This document shows positions 1 to 6,605 of a DNA stretch of 40,780 nt, in pieces. Source of the DNA: VRUE01 sp036276735 (GTDB lineage Bacteria; Actinomycetota; Thermoleophilia; Solirubrobacterales; 70-9). The stretch is from the NCBI GenBank assembly GCA_036276735.1, contig DASUOH010000010.1:1-40780 (forward strand), written 5' to 3'. How positions within the stretch are numbered: position 1 is the first letter of the stretch; each line of letters starts with the position of its first letter. Both the position numbers and the translations under genes were made by a program. The notes below the pieces were generated by a model. The model was not told the DNA's origin. It saw only the letters and a list, made by a program, of their open reading frames with translations, and ran no database searches.

Positions 1-70
1 GGCCGGACTCGAAGACCATCCGGGCGCCGCGCTCCAACAGCTCTTCGGGGTACTTCCTCGTTCGTGGCAT
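1..70 (-). CDS. IS3-type transposase OrfA, N-terminal fragment (runs off window)
   Basis: The minus strand opens with ATG at 70 and reads MPRTRKYPEELLERGARMVF..., which matches the usual start of IS3-family OrfA proteins: a basic N-terminus followed by the 'YPeElreRavrmV' helix of a homeodomain-like HTH that binds the IS ends. Only 23 codons are inside the window, so it cannot be told whether the transposase is intact. A GGAAGGG stretch lies about 13 bases upstream of the ATG. It marks the left edge of an accessory region. The family call rests on a short sequence pattern only. Confidence 0.6.
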   Translation of the reverse strand, partial: MPRTRKYPEELLERGARMVFESG

Positions 71-165
71 GGCTTGATCGGTTCCCTTCCACCAGGAGGA
101 ATCCTGGCTTCGAGGTCTCCGTCAAACCCGGCCTGGCTCAGTATCGCCCAGATAACGATTAGCGC

Positions 166-435
166 CTAGCGCTTGCCTGGCTTGACCTTGTAGCGGCCTG
201 GGGCGGAGGGTTCGAAGGAGAGCCCGTCGAGGAGATCGGCGGGTTCGACGTTCAAGGCTCCGGCGAGGCGGAGGAGCGTGTCGAGTCGGGGAAGCTGATT
301 GCCGCGTAGTAGCTCGCCGATCTGCGTGCGATGGATTTCCGCCGTCTGAGCGAGGGCTTCTTGGGTGAGGCCGGAGCGCTCGCGAGCGCGCGAGAGGTTC
401 TCCGAGAAGCGCTTCGCGATGTCGGGCTCGGGCAC
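166..435 (-). CDS. Small XRE-family helix-turn-helix regulator
   Basis: 89 residues from a GTG start. Residues about 8-70 form a Cro/CI-type HTH: 'RFSENLSRARERSGLTQEAL' is helix 1-2, 'HRTQIGELLRG' is the recognition helix, and 'DTLLRLAGALNVEPADLL' is the closing helix pair. It presumably binds DNA as a dimer. The short C-terminal tail ends in a basic 'GRYKVKPGKR'. It is clearly related to the two XRE genes at 1599 and 1879, and a similar GRYxV tail recurs in the latter. A 10-bp perfect palindrome lies 25 bases upstream of the start and is a plausible operator. Target genes cannot be read from the sequence. Confidence 0.85.
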   Translation of the reverse strand: MPEPDIAKRFSENLSRARERSGLTQEALAQTAEIHRTQIGELLRGNQLPRLDTLLRLAGALNVEPADLLDGLSFEPSAPGRYKVKPGKR

Positions 436-459
436 GGGCGGGAGTCTCTTGCGCCGCCC

Positions 460-469
460 GTCTTAAGAC
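460..469. promoter_or_regulatory. Perfect 10-bp palindrome, candidate XRE operator
   Basis: GTCTTAAGAC is a perfect palindrome between the divergent XRE gene (start 435) and the secreted protein gene (start 570). Its position fits control of one or both promoters by the XRE protein. A CAGG-N5-CCTG repeat follows at 472-484. Function is inferred from position and symmetry only. Confidence 0.35.
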
Positions 470-569
470 CACAGGATAAACCTGGATAGGAAAACCCGTC
501 AAAAGCTGCTAGGGTGCCCGGCCGCTTCGAGGCCTTCGCGGCCGCGGAGCCGACGAAAGGAGAAACTAA

Positions 570-1235
570 TTGTCAGCAGCGAAGCGGGAGAGGCAGCGAG
601 TACCGAGGATCGGGAGGGGGATCAGCGCGCTGGTTGCGCTGGTACTCGGCGTCACGCTCTTAGCGCCTGGTGGCGCGACCGCAGCGGACGTGAAGCACTG
701 CGGTCACGTCGTCAAGAAGATCTACTCGAACGACGATTACTACCGGGCGGCTGTCCTGGTCACGAGTGGCCAGGTCCCGTGTCGGGAGGCTCGCCGCGTC
801 ATCTGGCGCGCGTTAATGCCAGGAGGCTTTTGGGGCGGGATCAGTGGCTGGAAGTGCGAGCCACGCGGGAGCGAACCCCATGTCGCTCGATGCGCTCGCG
901 AGCAGCCTCGGCGCGTCATCAAGAGCAGTAAGCCCCGCCCCTGTCCGGCTTGTCATCGGACCTTGAAGATTCTGGCTGGGTCATGGAAGAACTGCGGCCT
1001 GTCCCACGCTCGGGGAGACCTCTACGTAAAGACGGAGGCTCTCGGGGTCGGTTGCACCCTGGCTACGCGGGTGGCCCGCAAGGTCTTGCTCCACCCGAGT
1101 CGAGAGTTCTGCGAGGCGTTGGTCTGCCGGGTCAGCGGTTTTGAGTGTCCGCTGAACCCAGCAAGGCGCTCGCGGAGTCTTGTCTGCACGCGCGGGGAAG
1201 AACGAATCCGAGCCCGAGGGATCAAGCGCGGATAA
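570..1235 (+). CDS. Secreted cysteine-rich protein with two related modules
   Basis: 221 residues. TTG start chosen because GAAAGGAGA lies 7 bases upstream and the start gives a clean signal peptide: basic residues 1-16, hydrophobic core 19-32 and an Ala-rich cleavage region near 36-40. The mature part has two modules of the same plan. Module 1 has Cys 44, 71, 96 and 108. Module 2 has Cys 142, 162, 186, 193 and 206, plus an extra Cys 181. Each starts with a C-G pair, then a C-x2-A segment, then a G[W/F]xC segment and a final Cys. The modules are joined by a CPAC motif (125-128). This pattern resembles short exported actinobacterial domains of unknown role, probably disulfide-bonded. No enzyme motif is seen. 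A hairpin follows at 1251-1283. Confidence 0.7.
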   Translation: MSAAKRERQRVPRIGRGISALVALVLGVTLLAPGGATAADVKHCGHVVKKIYSNDDYYRAAVLVTSGQVPCREARRVIWRALMPGGFWGGISGWKCEPRGSEPHVARCAREQPRRVIKSSKPRPCPACHRTLKILAGSWKNCGLSHARGDLYVKTEALGVGCTLATRVARKVLLHPSREFCEALVCRVSGFECPLNPARRSRSLVCTRGEERIRARGIKRG

Positions 1236-1250
1236 ACGAAAAATCAAAGT

Positions 1251-1283
1251 GCCGCCCGCGACTGCGTGAACAGTCCGGGCGGC
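1251..1283 (+). terminator. GC-rich hairpin after the secreted-protein gene
   Basis: GCCGCCCG (1251-1258) pairs with CGGGCGGC (1276-1283), an 8-bp perfect stem with a 17-nt loop, starting 16 bases after the stop codon at 1235. GTGCC/GGCAC flanks allow some extension with a bulge. There is no T-run, as is common for high-GC terminators. It also lies just upstream of the next gene (ATG 1310), so attenuation is possible. Confidence 0.5.
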
Positions 1284-1309
1284 GTGGCACAGGAAAGGAG
1301 TGCTTTCCC

Positions 1310-1606
1310 ATGCACGGGAATCGTAATTCTGAAGTTGAAGACAGCGAGGAGGCGCTCGCGCCCGCCAGAGAAGATGCACGTTGGCAGGCGCGGGTTCTCT
1401 CCTTGCTCTTGGCGGAGATACCACATCCACTGAGCGAGAAGGAGATCGCTCGCGAGTTGCTCGATGAGGAACCGGACTTCGCTGATGAAGACGGGATCAA
1501 ACGGGCGATCCAGGATTTGATCCGCGTTGGCTTGGCCCAGCGCGCCGAGACCTTGATCTCGCCCTCACGCGCTGCTCGGCACATGAGCAAGCTGCTCAGT
1601 GACTAA
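1310..1606 (+). CDS. Small winged-helix-like protein
   Basis: 98 residues. ATG at 1310 chosen over longer in-frame starts because AGGAAAGGAG lies 9 bases upstream. After an acidic N-terminus, residues about 24-95 are predicted helical, with 'LSEKEIARELLD' as an HTH-like helix pair and 'AIQDLIRVGLAQRAETLISPS' as a recognition helix plus wing. The same layout (AI..L...GL....R....PT/PS.AA....LL) occurs in the 88-residue protein at 12120-12386, so the two are probably members of one family. Its stop overlaps the start of the next XRE gene by 8 bases, implying translational coupling and a shared regulatory role. Confidence 0.65.
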   Translation: MHGNRNSEVEDSEEALAPAREDARWQARVLSLLLAEIPHPLSEKEIARELLDEEPDFADEDGIKRAIQDLIRVGLAQRAETLISPSRAARHMSKLLSD

Positions 1607-1892
1607 TCCGGTCGCGCAGCGCTTCAGTGAAAATCTGATCCGGCTCCGCACAGACGCGGGCCTATCCCAGGAAGCGCTCGGCTTCGTGGCGGGCATGAAC
1701 CGCACCCAGGTCGGGATCTTGGAGAGGCGCGAGCGCCTACCCCGCATCGACACGCTCGTGCGCTTGTCCGGCGCGCTCCGCGTCAGTCCCAACGATCTCC
1801 TCGCCGGGATCGTCTGGAACACCGCTCAGATCGAGATCAACACCGGCGGCTTCGAGATTGGTGAGGGGGAGGAGGAGCGTGAACAAGGATGA
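1599..1892 (+). CDS. Small XRE-family regulator
   Basis: 97 residues from a GTG start that overlaps the upstream gene by 8 bases. It is a single Cro/CI HTH: 'RFSENLIRLRTDAGLSQEAL', then 'MNRTQVGILERRERLPRIDT' with the recognition helix, then 'LVRLSGALRVSPNDLL'. Sequence is close to the XRE genes at 166 and 1879. The tail is acidic (IGEGEEEREQG). Position in a three-gene coupled run (1310-2160) of DNA-binding proteins suggests a regulatory switch of a mobile or phage-derived element. Its targets are unknown. Confidence 0.85.
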   Translation: MTNPVAQRFSENLIRLRTDAGLSQEALGFVAGMNRTQVGILERRERLPRIDTLVRLSGALRVSPNDLLAGIVWNTAQIEINTGGFEIGEGEEEREQG

Positions 1893-2160
1893 GCTGCTCG
1901 CCCGGTCGTTCGCGGCCAACCTGAAACGCTGCCGCCGCGAAGCGGGCCTCAGTCAAGAAGAGCTGTCGATCCGTGCGAGCTTGCACCGCACCGCTATCGG
2001 GCAGTTGGAGCGCTGCGAGCGACTGCCGCACTTCAGCACCTTCGTGAAGCTCGCCGGCAGTCTCCAGATCGAGCCCACTGAGCTATTGCGTGGGATCGAG
2101 TGGCAGCCAGGAGGAACGCGGCTCGGGCGATACAGGGTTGGGGGAAGGGCAGGCCACTGA
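1879..2160 (+). CDS. Small XRE-family regulator
   Basis: 93 residues. GTG at 1879 chosen because GGGGGAGGAGG lies directly upstream; an in-frame TTG at 1858 would place the purine run inside the gene. It overlaps the preceding XRE gene by 14 bases. The Cro/CI fold is clear: 'SFAANLKRCRREAGLSQEEL', 'LHRTAIGQLERCERLPHFST', 'LAGSLQIEPTELLRGIEW'. The tail contains GRYRV, echoing the GRYKV tail of the XRE protein at 166-435. Last gene of the coupled regulator run, followed by a strong hairpin at 2174-2201. Confidence 0.85.
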   Translation: MNKDELLARSFAANLKRCRREAGLSQEELSIRASLHRTAIGQLERCERLPHFSTFVKLAGSLQIEPTELLRGIEWQPGGTRLGRYRVGGRAGH

Positions 2161-2173
2161 CCAGATAGATTCG

Positions 2174-2201
2174 GGGCCGCCCCGTATTACCAGGGCGGCC
2201 C
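2174..2201 (+). terminator. GC-rich hairpin closing the XRE operon
   Basis: GGGCCGCCC (2174-2182) and GGGCGGCCC (2193-2201) form a perfect 9-bp stem with a 10-nt loop, 14 bases after the stop at 2160. No T-run follows. The stem resembles the one at 1251-1283, which supports a shared terminator role. Confidence 0.6.
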
Positions 2202-2688
2202 TCAGTGGCGGTGTTGGACCTAGTCTTACACGAGTCATTACACACCACCTACTCCTGACTCGGCTAAGAGCTACCCTTGCTGCTTTGTTTCCAGGTATTT
2301 CTTAACTTCTACAATGGTTCTAATTCCTAATAGAACCAGTTGCAGAACCGCTATTTCTACATGCACTTCTCCATCAGCATACACCCGACTAAGTGGCGAA
2401 AATCATGTCTTGTCAGAAACGGAAACGGCACCTGTCTTACGGGTGCCGTTGCCTGATGCATGTAGAAGAAGTCTTTGTGTAGTCGTTCTCACAAGAGGCT
2501 TCATCGAAAATATACACCCGCAATGCTTCACGCTGTCTGTTTTACGCTCTTAGATGGGTTCATAGTTTGAGGATGCCCCCTAGTGACCGTCGCCTGACCT
2601 GCAAAGCGCAGGAGCAAACGGGCAAGGTTTCCCCGGAAAGTGGGAACGAGAGCCAAGAGCCCGCCGCTGTGCGAGCTATTTTCGGCTG
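2202..2688. other. AT-richer non-coding stretch with nested inverted repeats
   Basis: About 490 bases with no convincing gene and lower GC than the flanks. It holds an 8-bp stem (TGGTTCTA 2315-2322 / TAGAACCA 2331-2338), a 9-bp stem (AACGGCACC 2424-2432 / GGTGCCGTT 2442-2450), and an 11-bp inverted repeat TTCTACATGCA (2355-2365) / TGCATGTAGAA (2457-2467) that encloses the second stem. TACACCCG occurs twice, about 133 bases apart. It could encode a structured RNA or be a recombination or replication site. A 79-codon ORF at 2314-2553 crosses these repeats and is not believed. Confidence 0.45.
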
Positions 2689-3240
2689 ATGGCTAACTCC
2701 CCACCGTTGCCAAGGCAGGCGAGGGATCTTCCCGAGATGCGAGTCCTGTGCGGGCGGCTCGTGCCGGGAGAGACCCCGAAGTTCGTTCGTCTCGATGTCC
2801 CTCCCTGGGCAGAGGCGAACGAATGCACCGACAATGTGGCCAGGGTGATCAAGGAGTTCGGGGGAGAAGCTGTGAACGGCTGGCGTTTGTGGGAGCCGCT
2901 CCCCGACTTGATGATCGAGGCCGAATTCCACGTCGTATGGCGCAGGCCAGAGGGGTCTCTGCTAGACGTGTCTCCGCACTTCCCTGGATTTACGGAAACC
3001 GTATTTCTTCCAGATCCAGGCCTGGAGTACGAGGGGCGGCAGATTCCCAATGAGCGCGTCCCGCTCGTGAAAGACACTCTTGTTAGGGAGTTCATTGAGG
3101 CGCTCGAAGCCGAGTACGAGGTAATGAACCGGGCCGAGCTGGCCGACTACCACGGCTTGATTACGCCCACTCCCGAGATGGAAGAGATCAAAGTTCGCCA
3201 GCAGGCCTTGTTCGCGCAAATCGCCCAGATGCACTACTGA
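2689..3240 (+). CDS. Hypothetical protein with WExP/AExHxVW-type motif
   Basis: 183 residues, soluble, no signal peptide. ATG at 2689; the ribosome binding site is weak. The central part 'GWRLWEPLPDLMIEAEFHVVW' (about 65-85), followed by 'GSLLDVSPHFPGFTE', resembles a group of uncharacterised bacterial proteins with a GWxxWExP...AExHxVW...D[V/I][S/T]P signature. The conserved E, H and D could line a metal or nucleotide site, but no function is established. The C-terminal 60 residues are helical. The next gene starts 4 bases after its stop, so the two are probably cotranscribed. Confidence 0.6.
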   Translation: MANSPPLPRQARDLPEMRVLCGRLVPGETPKFVRLDVPPWAEANECTDNVARVIKEFGGEAVNGWRLWEPLPDLMIEAEFHVVWRRPEGSLLDVSPHFPGFTETVFLPDPGLEYEGRQIPNERVPLVKDTLVREFIEALEAEYEVMNRAELADYHGLITPTPEMEEIKVRQQALFAQIAQMHY

Positions 3241-3244
3241 GGCG

Positions 3245-3943
3245 ATGACTGAGCCAGAGATCCGAGCGTCCGATCTCGCCTACGTCTCCCGCTGGGGACG
3301 AGCGGTGGGCTTGCTCTCCCAGCTTGCGCGACGACCCGATCCAGTGAAGATGCTGGAGGAGCGGCAGAGGCGCGGAGAGGAATTGCGCCAGGACTTGACT
3401 TGGCCGGAGAGAGACGCGAGCCCAGAAGTGATCGTTATCCGGCTGCGGGATTACTTGAAGTACCCGAATCCCGATGATCGCGTGATCGATTTTTGGTCTT
3501 CGTCGTGGTTCAAGTTTGAGGTCAAGGCCATCACTGATGACAGCCTGGAAATCTTTGCCTCCATCCAAGAGGTCCGTGTGAAGCGAGGGAAGGCACGTCC
3601 CGTCAAGAGAGGCGAAAATGGATTCAACGTCTTCGTGGTCGGTCGGATTCCTTTGGAGTCAATCGCGCTGATTCAGTGGGAAGGCGACCCCGCCTACGGC
3701 TTACCGCGCCTGTATTGCCATTACGGACGACGAGGTCCCTTCCGCGAGGTAGCTGTCTATGAGGGCGAGATGCCCCGCCTCAGTGAGCTTGATGGCGTTC
3801 GGTTTAAGGGGCGGGGCTACTGGTTCCCACGGCGCTTCTGGATGAATTGGCGAATGAGACGCGAACAGAAGAAGTTCGAGAGGGAGCAACGCAAGCCGCT
3901 CGAAGAATGGGAGCCGTCAAACAGCTCGGACGACGATCTCTAG
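3245..3943 (+). CDS. Hypothetical basic protein
   Basis: 232 residues, not recognised. It starts 4 bases after the previous stop, so it is probably its operon partner. The N-terminal 70 residues are helical and charged. The middle (about 75-190) alternates hydrophobic residues as in a beta-rich domain ('VIDFWSSSWFKFEVKAITDD', 'GFNVFVVGRIPLESIALIQW'). The C-terminus is strongly basic and aromatic ('YWFPRRFWMNWRMRREQKKF'), then acidic at the very end. No signal peptide or membrane segment. The 3' end overlaps the convergent gene at 3917-4186 by 27 bases. Confidence 0.55.
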   Translation: MTEPEIRASDLAYVSRWGRAVGLLSQLARRPDPVKMLEERQRRGEELRQDLTWPERDASPEVIVIRLRDYLKYPNPDDRVIDFWSSSWFKFEVKAITDDSLEIFASIQEVRVKRGKARPVKRGENGFNVFVVGRIPLESIALIQWEGDPAYGLPRLYCHYGRRGPFREVAVYEGEMPRLSELDGVRFKGRGYWFPRRFWMNWRMRREQKKFEREQRKPLEEWEPSNSSDDDL

Positions 3944-4186
3944 TTCAAGATCCTTGTTCAGCTTCAAGGTCGCCGAGTCGCCAGCGTCAGCGGGTTCTTG
4001 AGCTTCCAGCCATTCCAACGTGCGCTCAGGCTCGAAGCTCTCCAAATCGAGATTGGCCTTCAAGGTCTCAACGATCTCGGAGGCGATTGCTTTCCCCGTC
4101 AGCTCGCTTCCATCGCGTCCGTTAGCGACGAAGTTCTGAACGCGAGGGTCGGCAATCAGTACTCGCCAGCGAATTTCTTGCGTCAT
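3917..4186 (-). CDS. Hypothetical small acidic protein
   Basis: 89 residues from ATG at 4186. It is helix-rich and acidic ('GKAIASEIVETLKANLDLES', 'EPERTLEWLEAQEPADAGDS'), with a repeated Leu-Glu pattern at the C-terminus. No known domain recognised. Its 3' end overlaps the convergent gene ending at 3943 by 27 bases. Codon usage (G/C at third positions) supports coding. The DUF2188 gene lies 62 bases upstream on the same strand. Confidence 0.5.
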   Translation of the reverse strand: MTQEIRWRVLIADPRVQNFVANGRDGSELTGKAIASEIVETLKANLDLESFEPERTLEWLEAQEPADAGDSATLKLNKDLELEIVVRAV

Positions 4187-4248
4187 GAGTCCATTATCGC
4201 GGTTCCCGCCTGGGCATCACTCGGATACCCAGGCGGCTTCCGCGTTGA

Positions 4249-4494
4249 TTAGTGCTCTCGATCCTTGGGCGGATTCGGGTCTTTCGCGGGAGCGATGGTG
4301 TCCTTGCTTCGGATTTTCCCATCCGTTCCCTTGGTAATTCGCTCACCGCCGCCGAGGTTCTTGAGAATCTCGCCAGCTCGCTTATCCGCGTCCTTCTGAG
4401 TCGGAAGGTTCGCGCTAGCCCGTTTCGCTTTGGGCTTGTTCACGTCCCAGCCGCCCTCAGGATTCTGAGAGACGATTCGCGTCTCTTTAGCCAT
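4249..4494 (-). CDS. DUF2188 family protein
   Basis: 81 residues starting at the ATG at 4494 (MAKETRIV); a longer frame upstream gives residues unlike the family. The sequence fits DUF2188: an N-terminal strand, the core 'NPEGGWDVNKPKAKRAS', a 'TQKDADKRAGEILKNLGGGE' helix, then a terminal strand with 'GTDGKIRSKDTI'. DUF2188 proteins are about 60-80 residues, occur widely in bacteria and phages, and have no established function. The C-terminal tail is Pro/Lys/Asp-rich. It may share a transcript with the small gene at 3917-4186. Confidence 0.8.
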   Translation of the reverse strand: MAKETRIVSQNPEGGWDVNKPKAKRASANLPTQKDADKRAGEILKNLGGGERITKGTDGKIRSKDTIAPAKDPNPPKDREH

Positions 4495-4729
4495 TGGTTG
4501 AGAGTAGCCATCGTTCTGGATGCTTCTGGCTCTTAGGCAGGCAGAGTGCCCAAGCACCGGGATTTAGATCTTCAAAGCTCTGTGTTCTTGGGGGCCCCGA
4601 GAAAGGAGATCTTCTCTGCCTTGAGAACTCTCCGAGCCGCGCGCTACTGTTCCTTTCACGCCAGTAGAGAGCTGGCGGAACCACCCGAATCGAAAGGAAT
4701 ACGAGATGGATTTCCGATCCAGATGTCTT

Positions 4730-4832
4730 GGCGCTAGCAGGCCCCGAGTGACGTAATCCGGGCAAGTCTGTCCGGCAACTAAATAAGTTGTTAATGCAGC
4801 ACTGAAGTACGCGGTTCTTGCCTGCTAGCGCC
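4730..4832. repeat. 13-bp perfect inverted repeat in a 384-bp gene-free stretch
   Basis: GGCGCTAGCAGGC at 4730-4742 is the exact reverse complement of GCCTGCTAGCGCC at 4820-4832; the arms are 77 bases apart. Between the arms is a small CAACT-N5-AGTTG stem, and just downstream a CCTGG-N6-CCAGG stem followed by a second GTTGACG. The rest of 4495-4878 holds no gene I can support (a 63-codon ORF at 4546-4737 has no ribosome binding site or recognisable product). The arrangement could be recombinase arms, a regulator site pair or an RNA stem upstream of the gene at 4879. Confidence 0.5.
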
Positions 4833-4878
4833 GCCTGGTTGACGCCAGGTCGTTGACGCGCATAGGAGACAAGATCCG

Positions 4879-5265
4879 TTGAGAGAACAAGAGCAGCCTG
4901 ATCAGTGGCCAAGACCCCGCCGGGTTCAGCGTGGGGGCGAGCCACCACCCTCAGCGGTCGAGCAGCCTGACCAGTCCGAAATCCAGCGTTCGGTCGCACG
5001 CGACCTGGCGCTAACGATCAGGGCTAGGCGGAAGCAGGAAGAGAATGTCGTCGAAGAAGGGCGAATTAGGAATGCCCGCAGCCGGTTCGAGCTGACGCGA
5101 GATCAGGTCATCTTTGGCCTCAAGCTCGCCGTAACCATGTTCTGCATGATCGCGCTGGCGGTCTTCGCGCTGACGAGTCCCGAGCCAGTCAAGCTCCTTG
5201 TCTCTGGTGGCGGCACGGTCGTCGGGATCGTCTCGCTTCTCTTCCGTTCCAGCTCGAACCACTAG
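4879..5265 (+). CDS. Small membrane protein with cytoplasmic charged N-terminus
   Basis: 128 residues, TTG start with AGGAGA 9 bases upstream. Residues 1-80 are charged and Pro/Gln-rich, with a helical Arg/Glu segment ('ARDLALTIRARRKQEENVVE') that may be a coiled coil. Two hydrophobic segments follow, about 82-98 ('LKLAVTMFCMIALAVFALT') and 105-122 ('VKLLVSGGGTVVGIVSLLF'), forming a membrane hairpin. No family recognised. It is followed 34 bases later by the HTH gene and may be in its operon. Confidence 0.6.
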   Translation: MREQEQPDQWPRPRRVQRGGEPPPSAVEQPDQSEIQRSVARDLALTIRARRKQEENVVEEGRIRNARSRFELTRDQVIFGLKLAVTMFCMIALAVFALTSPEPVKLLVSGGGTVVGIVSLLFRSSSNH

Positions 5266-5299
5266 GAGCGGAACGCGCAGCGACGAAAGTCAGGATTGG

Positions 5300-5806
5300 A
5301 TGGCGACTCGCGAAGAGATCGATGTCCTGATTGACCGGGTGCGAGCCTGGCCGGACTTGGCCAAGTTCGAAGTTCTGAAGGCCTTGGCGAAAGACCTCGG
5401 CGTGGAACTGGGGGAGGCAGGCCGCAAGCAGCAGCGGGCCGCAGGTCGCCGAGAAGCCCTGGAAGCCTTTCTAGCTGTCGCTGAACACCTCGGATTGCCA
5501 GCGGGCGACGCTCCGACGATGAAGCAGTTTGATCAGGCCGCGAGTGAATTGGGCCTCGAATGGAAAAGCGCTCAGGTGATCCGGGTTTGGGAGCGCTGGC
5601 GCTTAGCGCAGGAAGTGTTCAAGGGCGAGCGCGACACTCGGGCGCTCCTTGGGCGGGATTTCCGCGCTGTTCAAGACCGCAGTCACAAGAACCGGGAGGA
5701 GCCGATCCGTGGAGTCAAACGCTGGCTCAGCTCCCGACCCCGGCAAGAAACCGCTACCGCTTATGACAAGTTCGCCCGCGTGGAGAACGCGAGCAAGAAG
5801 CGGGGG
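5300..5806 (+). CDS. DNA-binding protein, N-terminal part before a frameshift
   Basis: ATG at 5300 opens a frame that reads well to about 5806: a helical start (MATREEIDVLIDRVRAW), then 'TMKQFDQAASELGLEWKSAQ' and 'IRVWERWRLAQEVFKGERDT', an HTH-like segment, ending near 'YDKFARVENASKKRG'. The same frame continues formally to a stop at 6058, but after 5806 it becomes Cys/Ser/Arg-rich and loses coding character. The sensible continuation lies in the -1 frame (next entry). The switch maps to a run of five G (5802-5806); a sixth G would join the parts into one protein of about 390 residues. Confidence 0.65.
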
Positions 5807-5814
5807 AGAAGCGG

Positions 5815-6471
5815 TTGCGGTCGGCTAAGTCTGTTCGTGGCGCATTTGGCTTGCGCTGGCCAAACGTGCTCGCGGTCGCGCGTGGGCAGCTCTCCGTTAG
5901 GGCTGCCCGTGAACACGAGCTGGCCGAACTCCTGCCGAGAGCGACCTCGAACGCGATCCTCGGCTTGCCCGGTGTCGTGCGTCTGCTCGGACGAAAAGAG
6001 GCGGCGGTTCGCAGGGCTATCGAACAGAGCCCCCACTTCCCGACGCCCGCCGCTGTGATCGAGGGGCGGCGCGCCTGGCTTTACGAGGACTTGAAGCGCT
6101 ACAAGCGTGGCTTGGCCGCTAGCAAGCTCTCCGAAGGAGAACTCCAATACCTCTACATGGATGCGTCGGAGTTGCGTACCCGCCTTAGCTTGAGCGCAGA
6201 GGCGCTCGGACGGCGAGTTCGAGAGAAGCGCTGGGATCTCGTACCGCGCCCCGAGGGAGCCGTTGCTGCTGGGGTCCCCTACTGGCTCCGAGAGAAAGTG
6301 GATGACTGGCTACGAGTCAAAGACAAAGCTGAACTCACGCCTGAGCAGGAAGACGAGATCAAGAAGGCAAACGCCCGCCGCGCGGCTGTCATCGGAGCTA
6401 GCCTCAAAGCAGCCCAAGTGCCGGGCCGTCAGCGGAAACGCGGTAAGCGGAAGCGGCGCAAAACGGCTTGA
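5815..6471 (+). CDS. DNA-binding protein, C-terminal part with two excisionase-like HTH
   Basis: The frame from TTG 5815 gives 218 residues. 'KSVRGAFGLRWPNVLAVARG' continues the theme of the upstream half. 'GVVRLLGRKEAAVRRAIEQS' with 'RRAWLYEDLKRYKRG' resembles an AlpA/excisionase-type winged HTH. A second such unit follows ('YMDASELRTRLSLSAEALGR', 'YWLREKVDDWLRV'). The tail is very basic (RQRKRGKRKRRK). The frame is open back only to a stop at 5764. GGGGGAGA upstream of TTG 5815 could serve as a ribosome binding site, so independent translation is possible, but a single protein broken by a frameshift at 5802-5806 fits better. Role: probably DNA binding in a mobile element. Confidence 0.65.
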   Translation: MRSAKSVRGAFGLRWPNVLAVARGQLSVRAAREHELAELLPRATSNAILGLPGVVRLLGRKEAAVRRAIEQSPHFPTPAAVIEGRRAWLYEDLKRYKRGLAASKLSEGELQYLYMDASELRTRLSLSAEALGRRVREKRWDLVPRPEGAVAAGVPYWLREKVDDWLRVKDKAELTPEQEDEIKKANARRAAVIGASLKAAQVPGRQRKRGKRKRRKTA

Positions 6472-6490
6472 AAAGCGGGCTTGCGGCGAC

Positions 6491-6523
6491 TTTCCCGCTA
6501 AAGACCGAAAATTTTCCCGCTAA
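6491..6523. repeat. Two 11-bp direct repeats spaced 22 bp
   Basis: TTTCCCGCTAA occurs at 6491-6501 and again at 6513-6523, so the period is 22 bp, about two helical turns. They lie in the gap between the HTH protein (stop 6471) and the MazEF pair (start 6630). Same-face spacing suggests a tandem protein-binding site such as an operator or a short iteron pair. No protein can be assigned. Confidence 0.4.
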
Positions 6524-6605
6524 GCACTTCAAGGCATGAGAAAAGCTGCTCCTAGAGCCAATTTTTACTTGAAATGAGACTCAGCAGCAGCAGCTCGATA
6601 CGCGC

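Noticed and set aside
2314..2553. 79-codon ORF in the AT-richer stretch
   Set aside because: No ribosome binding site, no recognisable product, odd composition, and it crosses several inverted repeats that better explain the region.
4546..4737. 63-codon ORF upstream of the 13-bp inverted repeat
   Set aside because: No ribosome binding site or family resemblance; its end overlaps one arm of the inverted repeat. Left as non-coding.
5806..6058. Continuation of the 5300 frame to its formal stop
   Set aside because: Cys/Ser/Arg-rich with no coding character, and overlapped by a sensible frame with HTH motifs.
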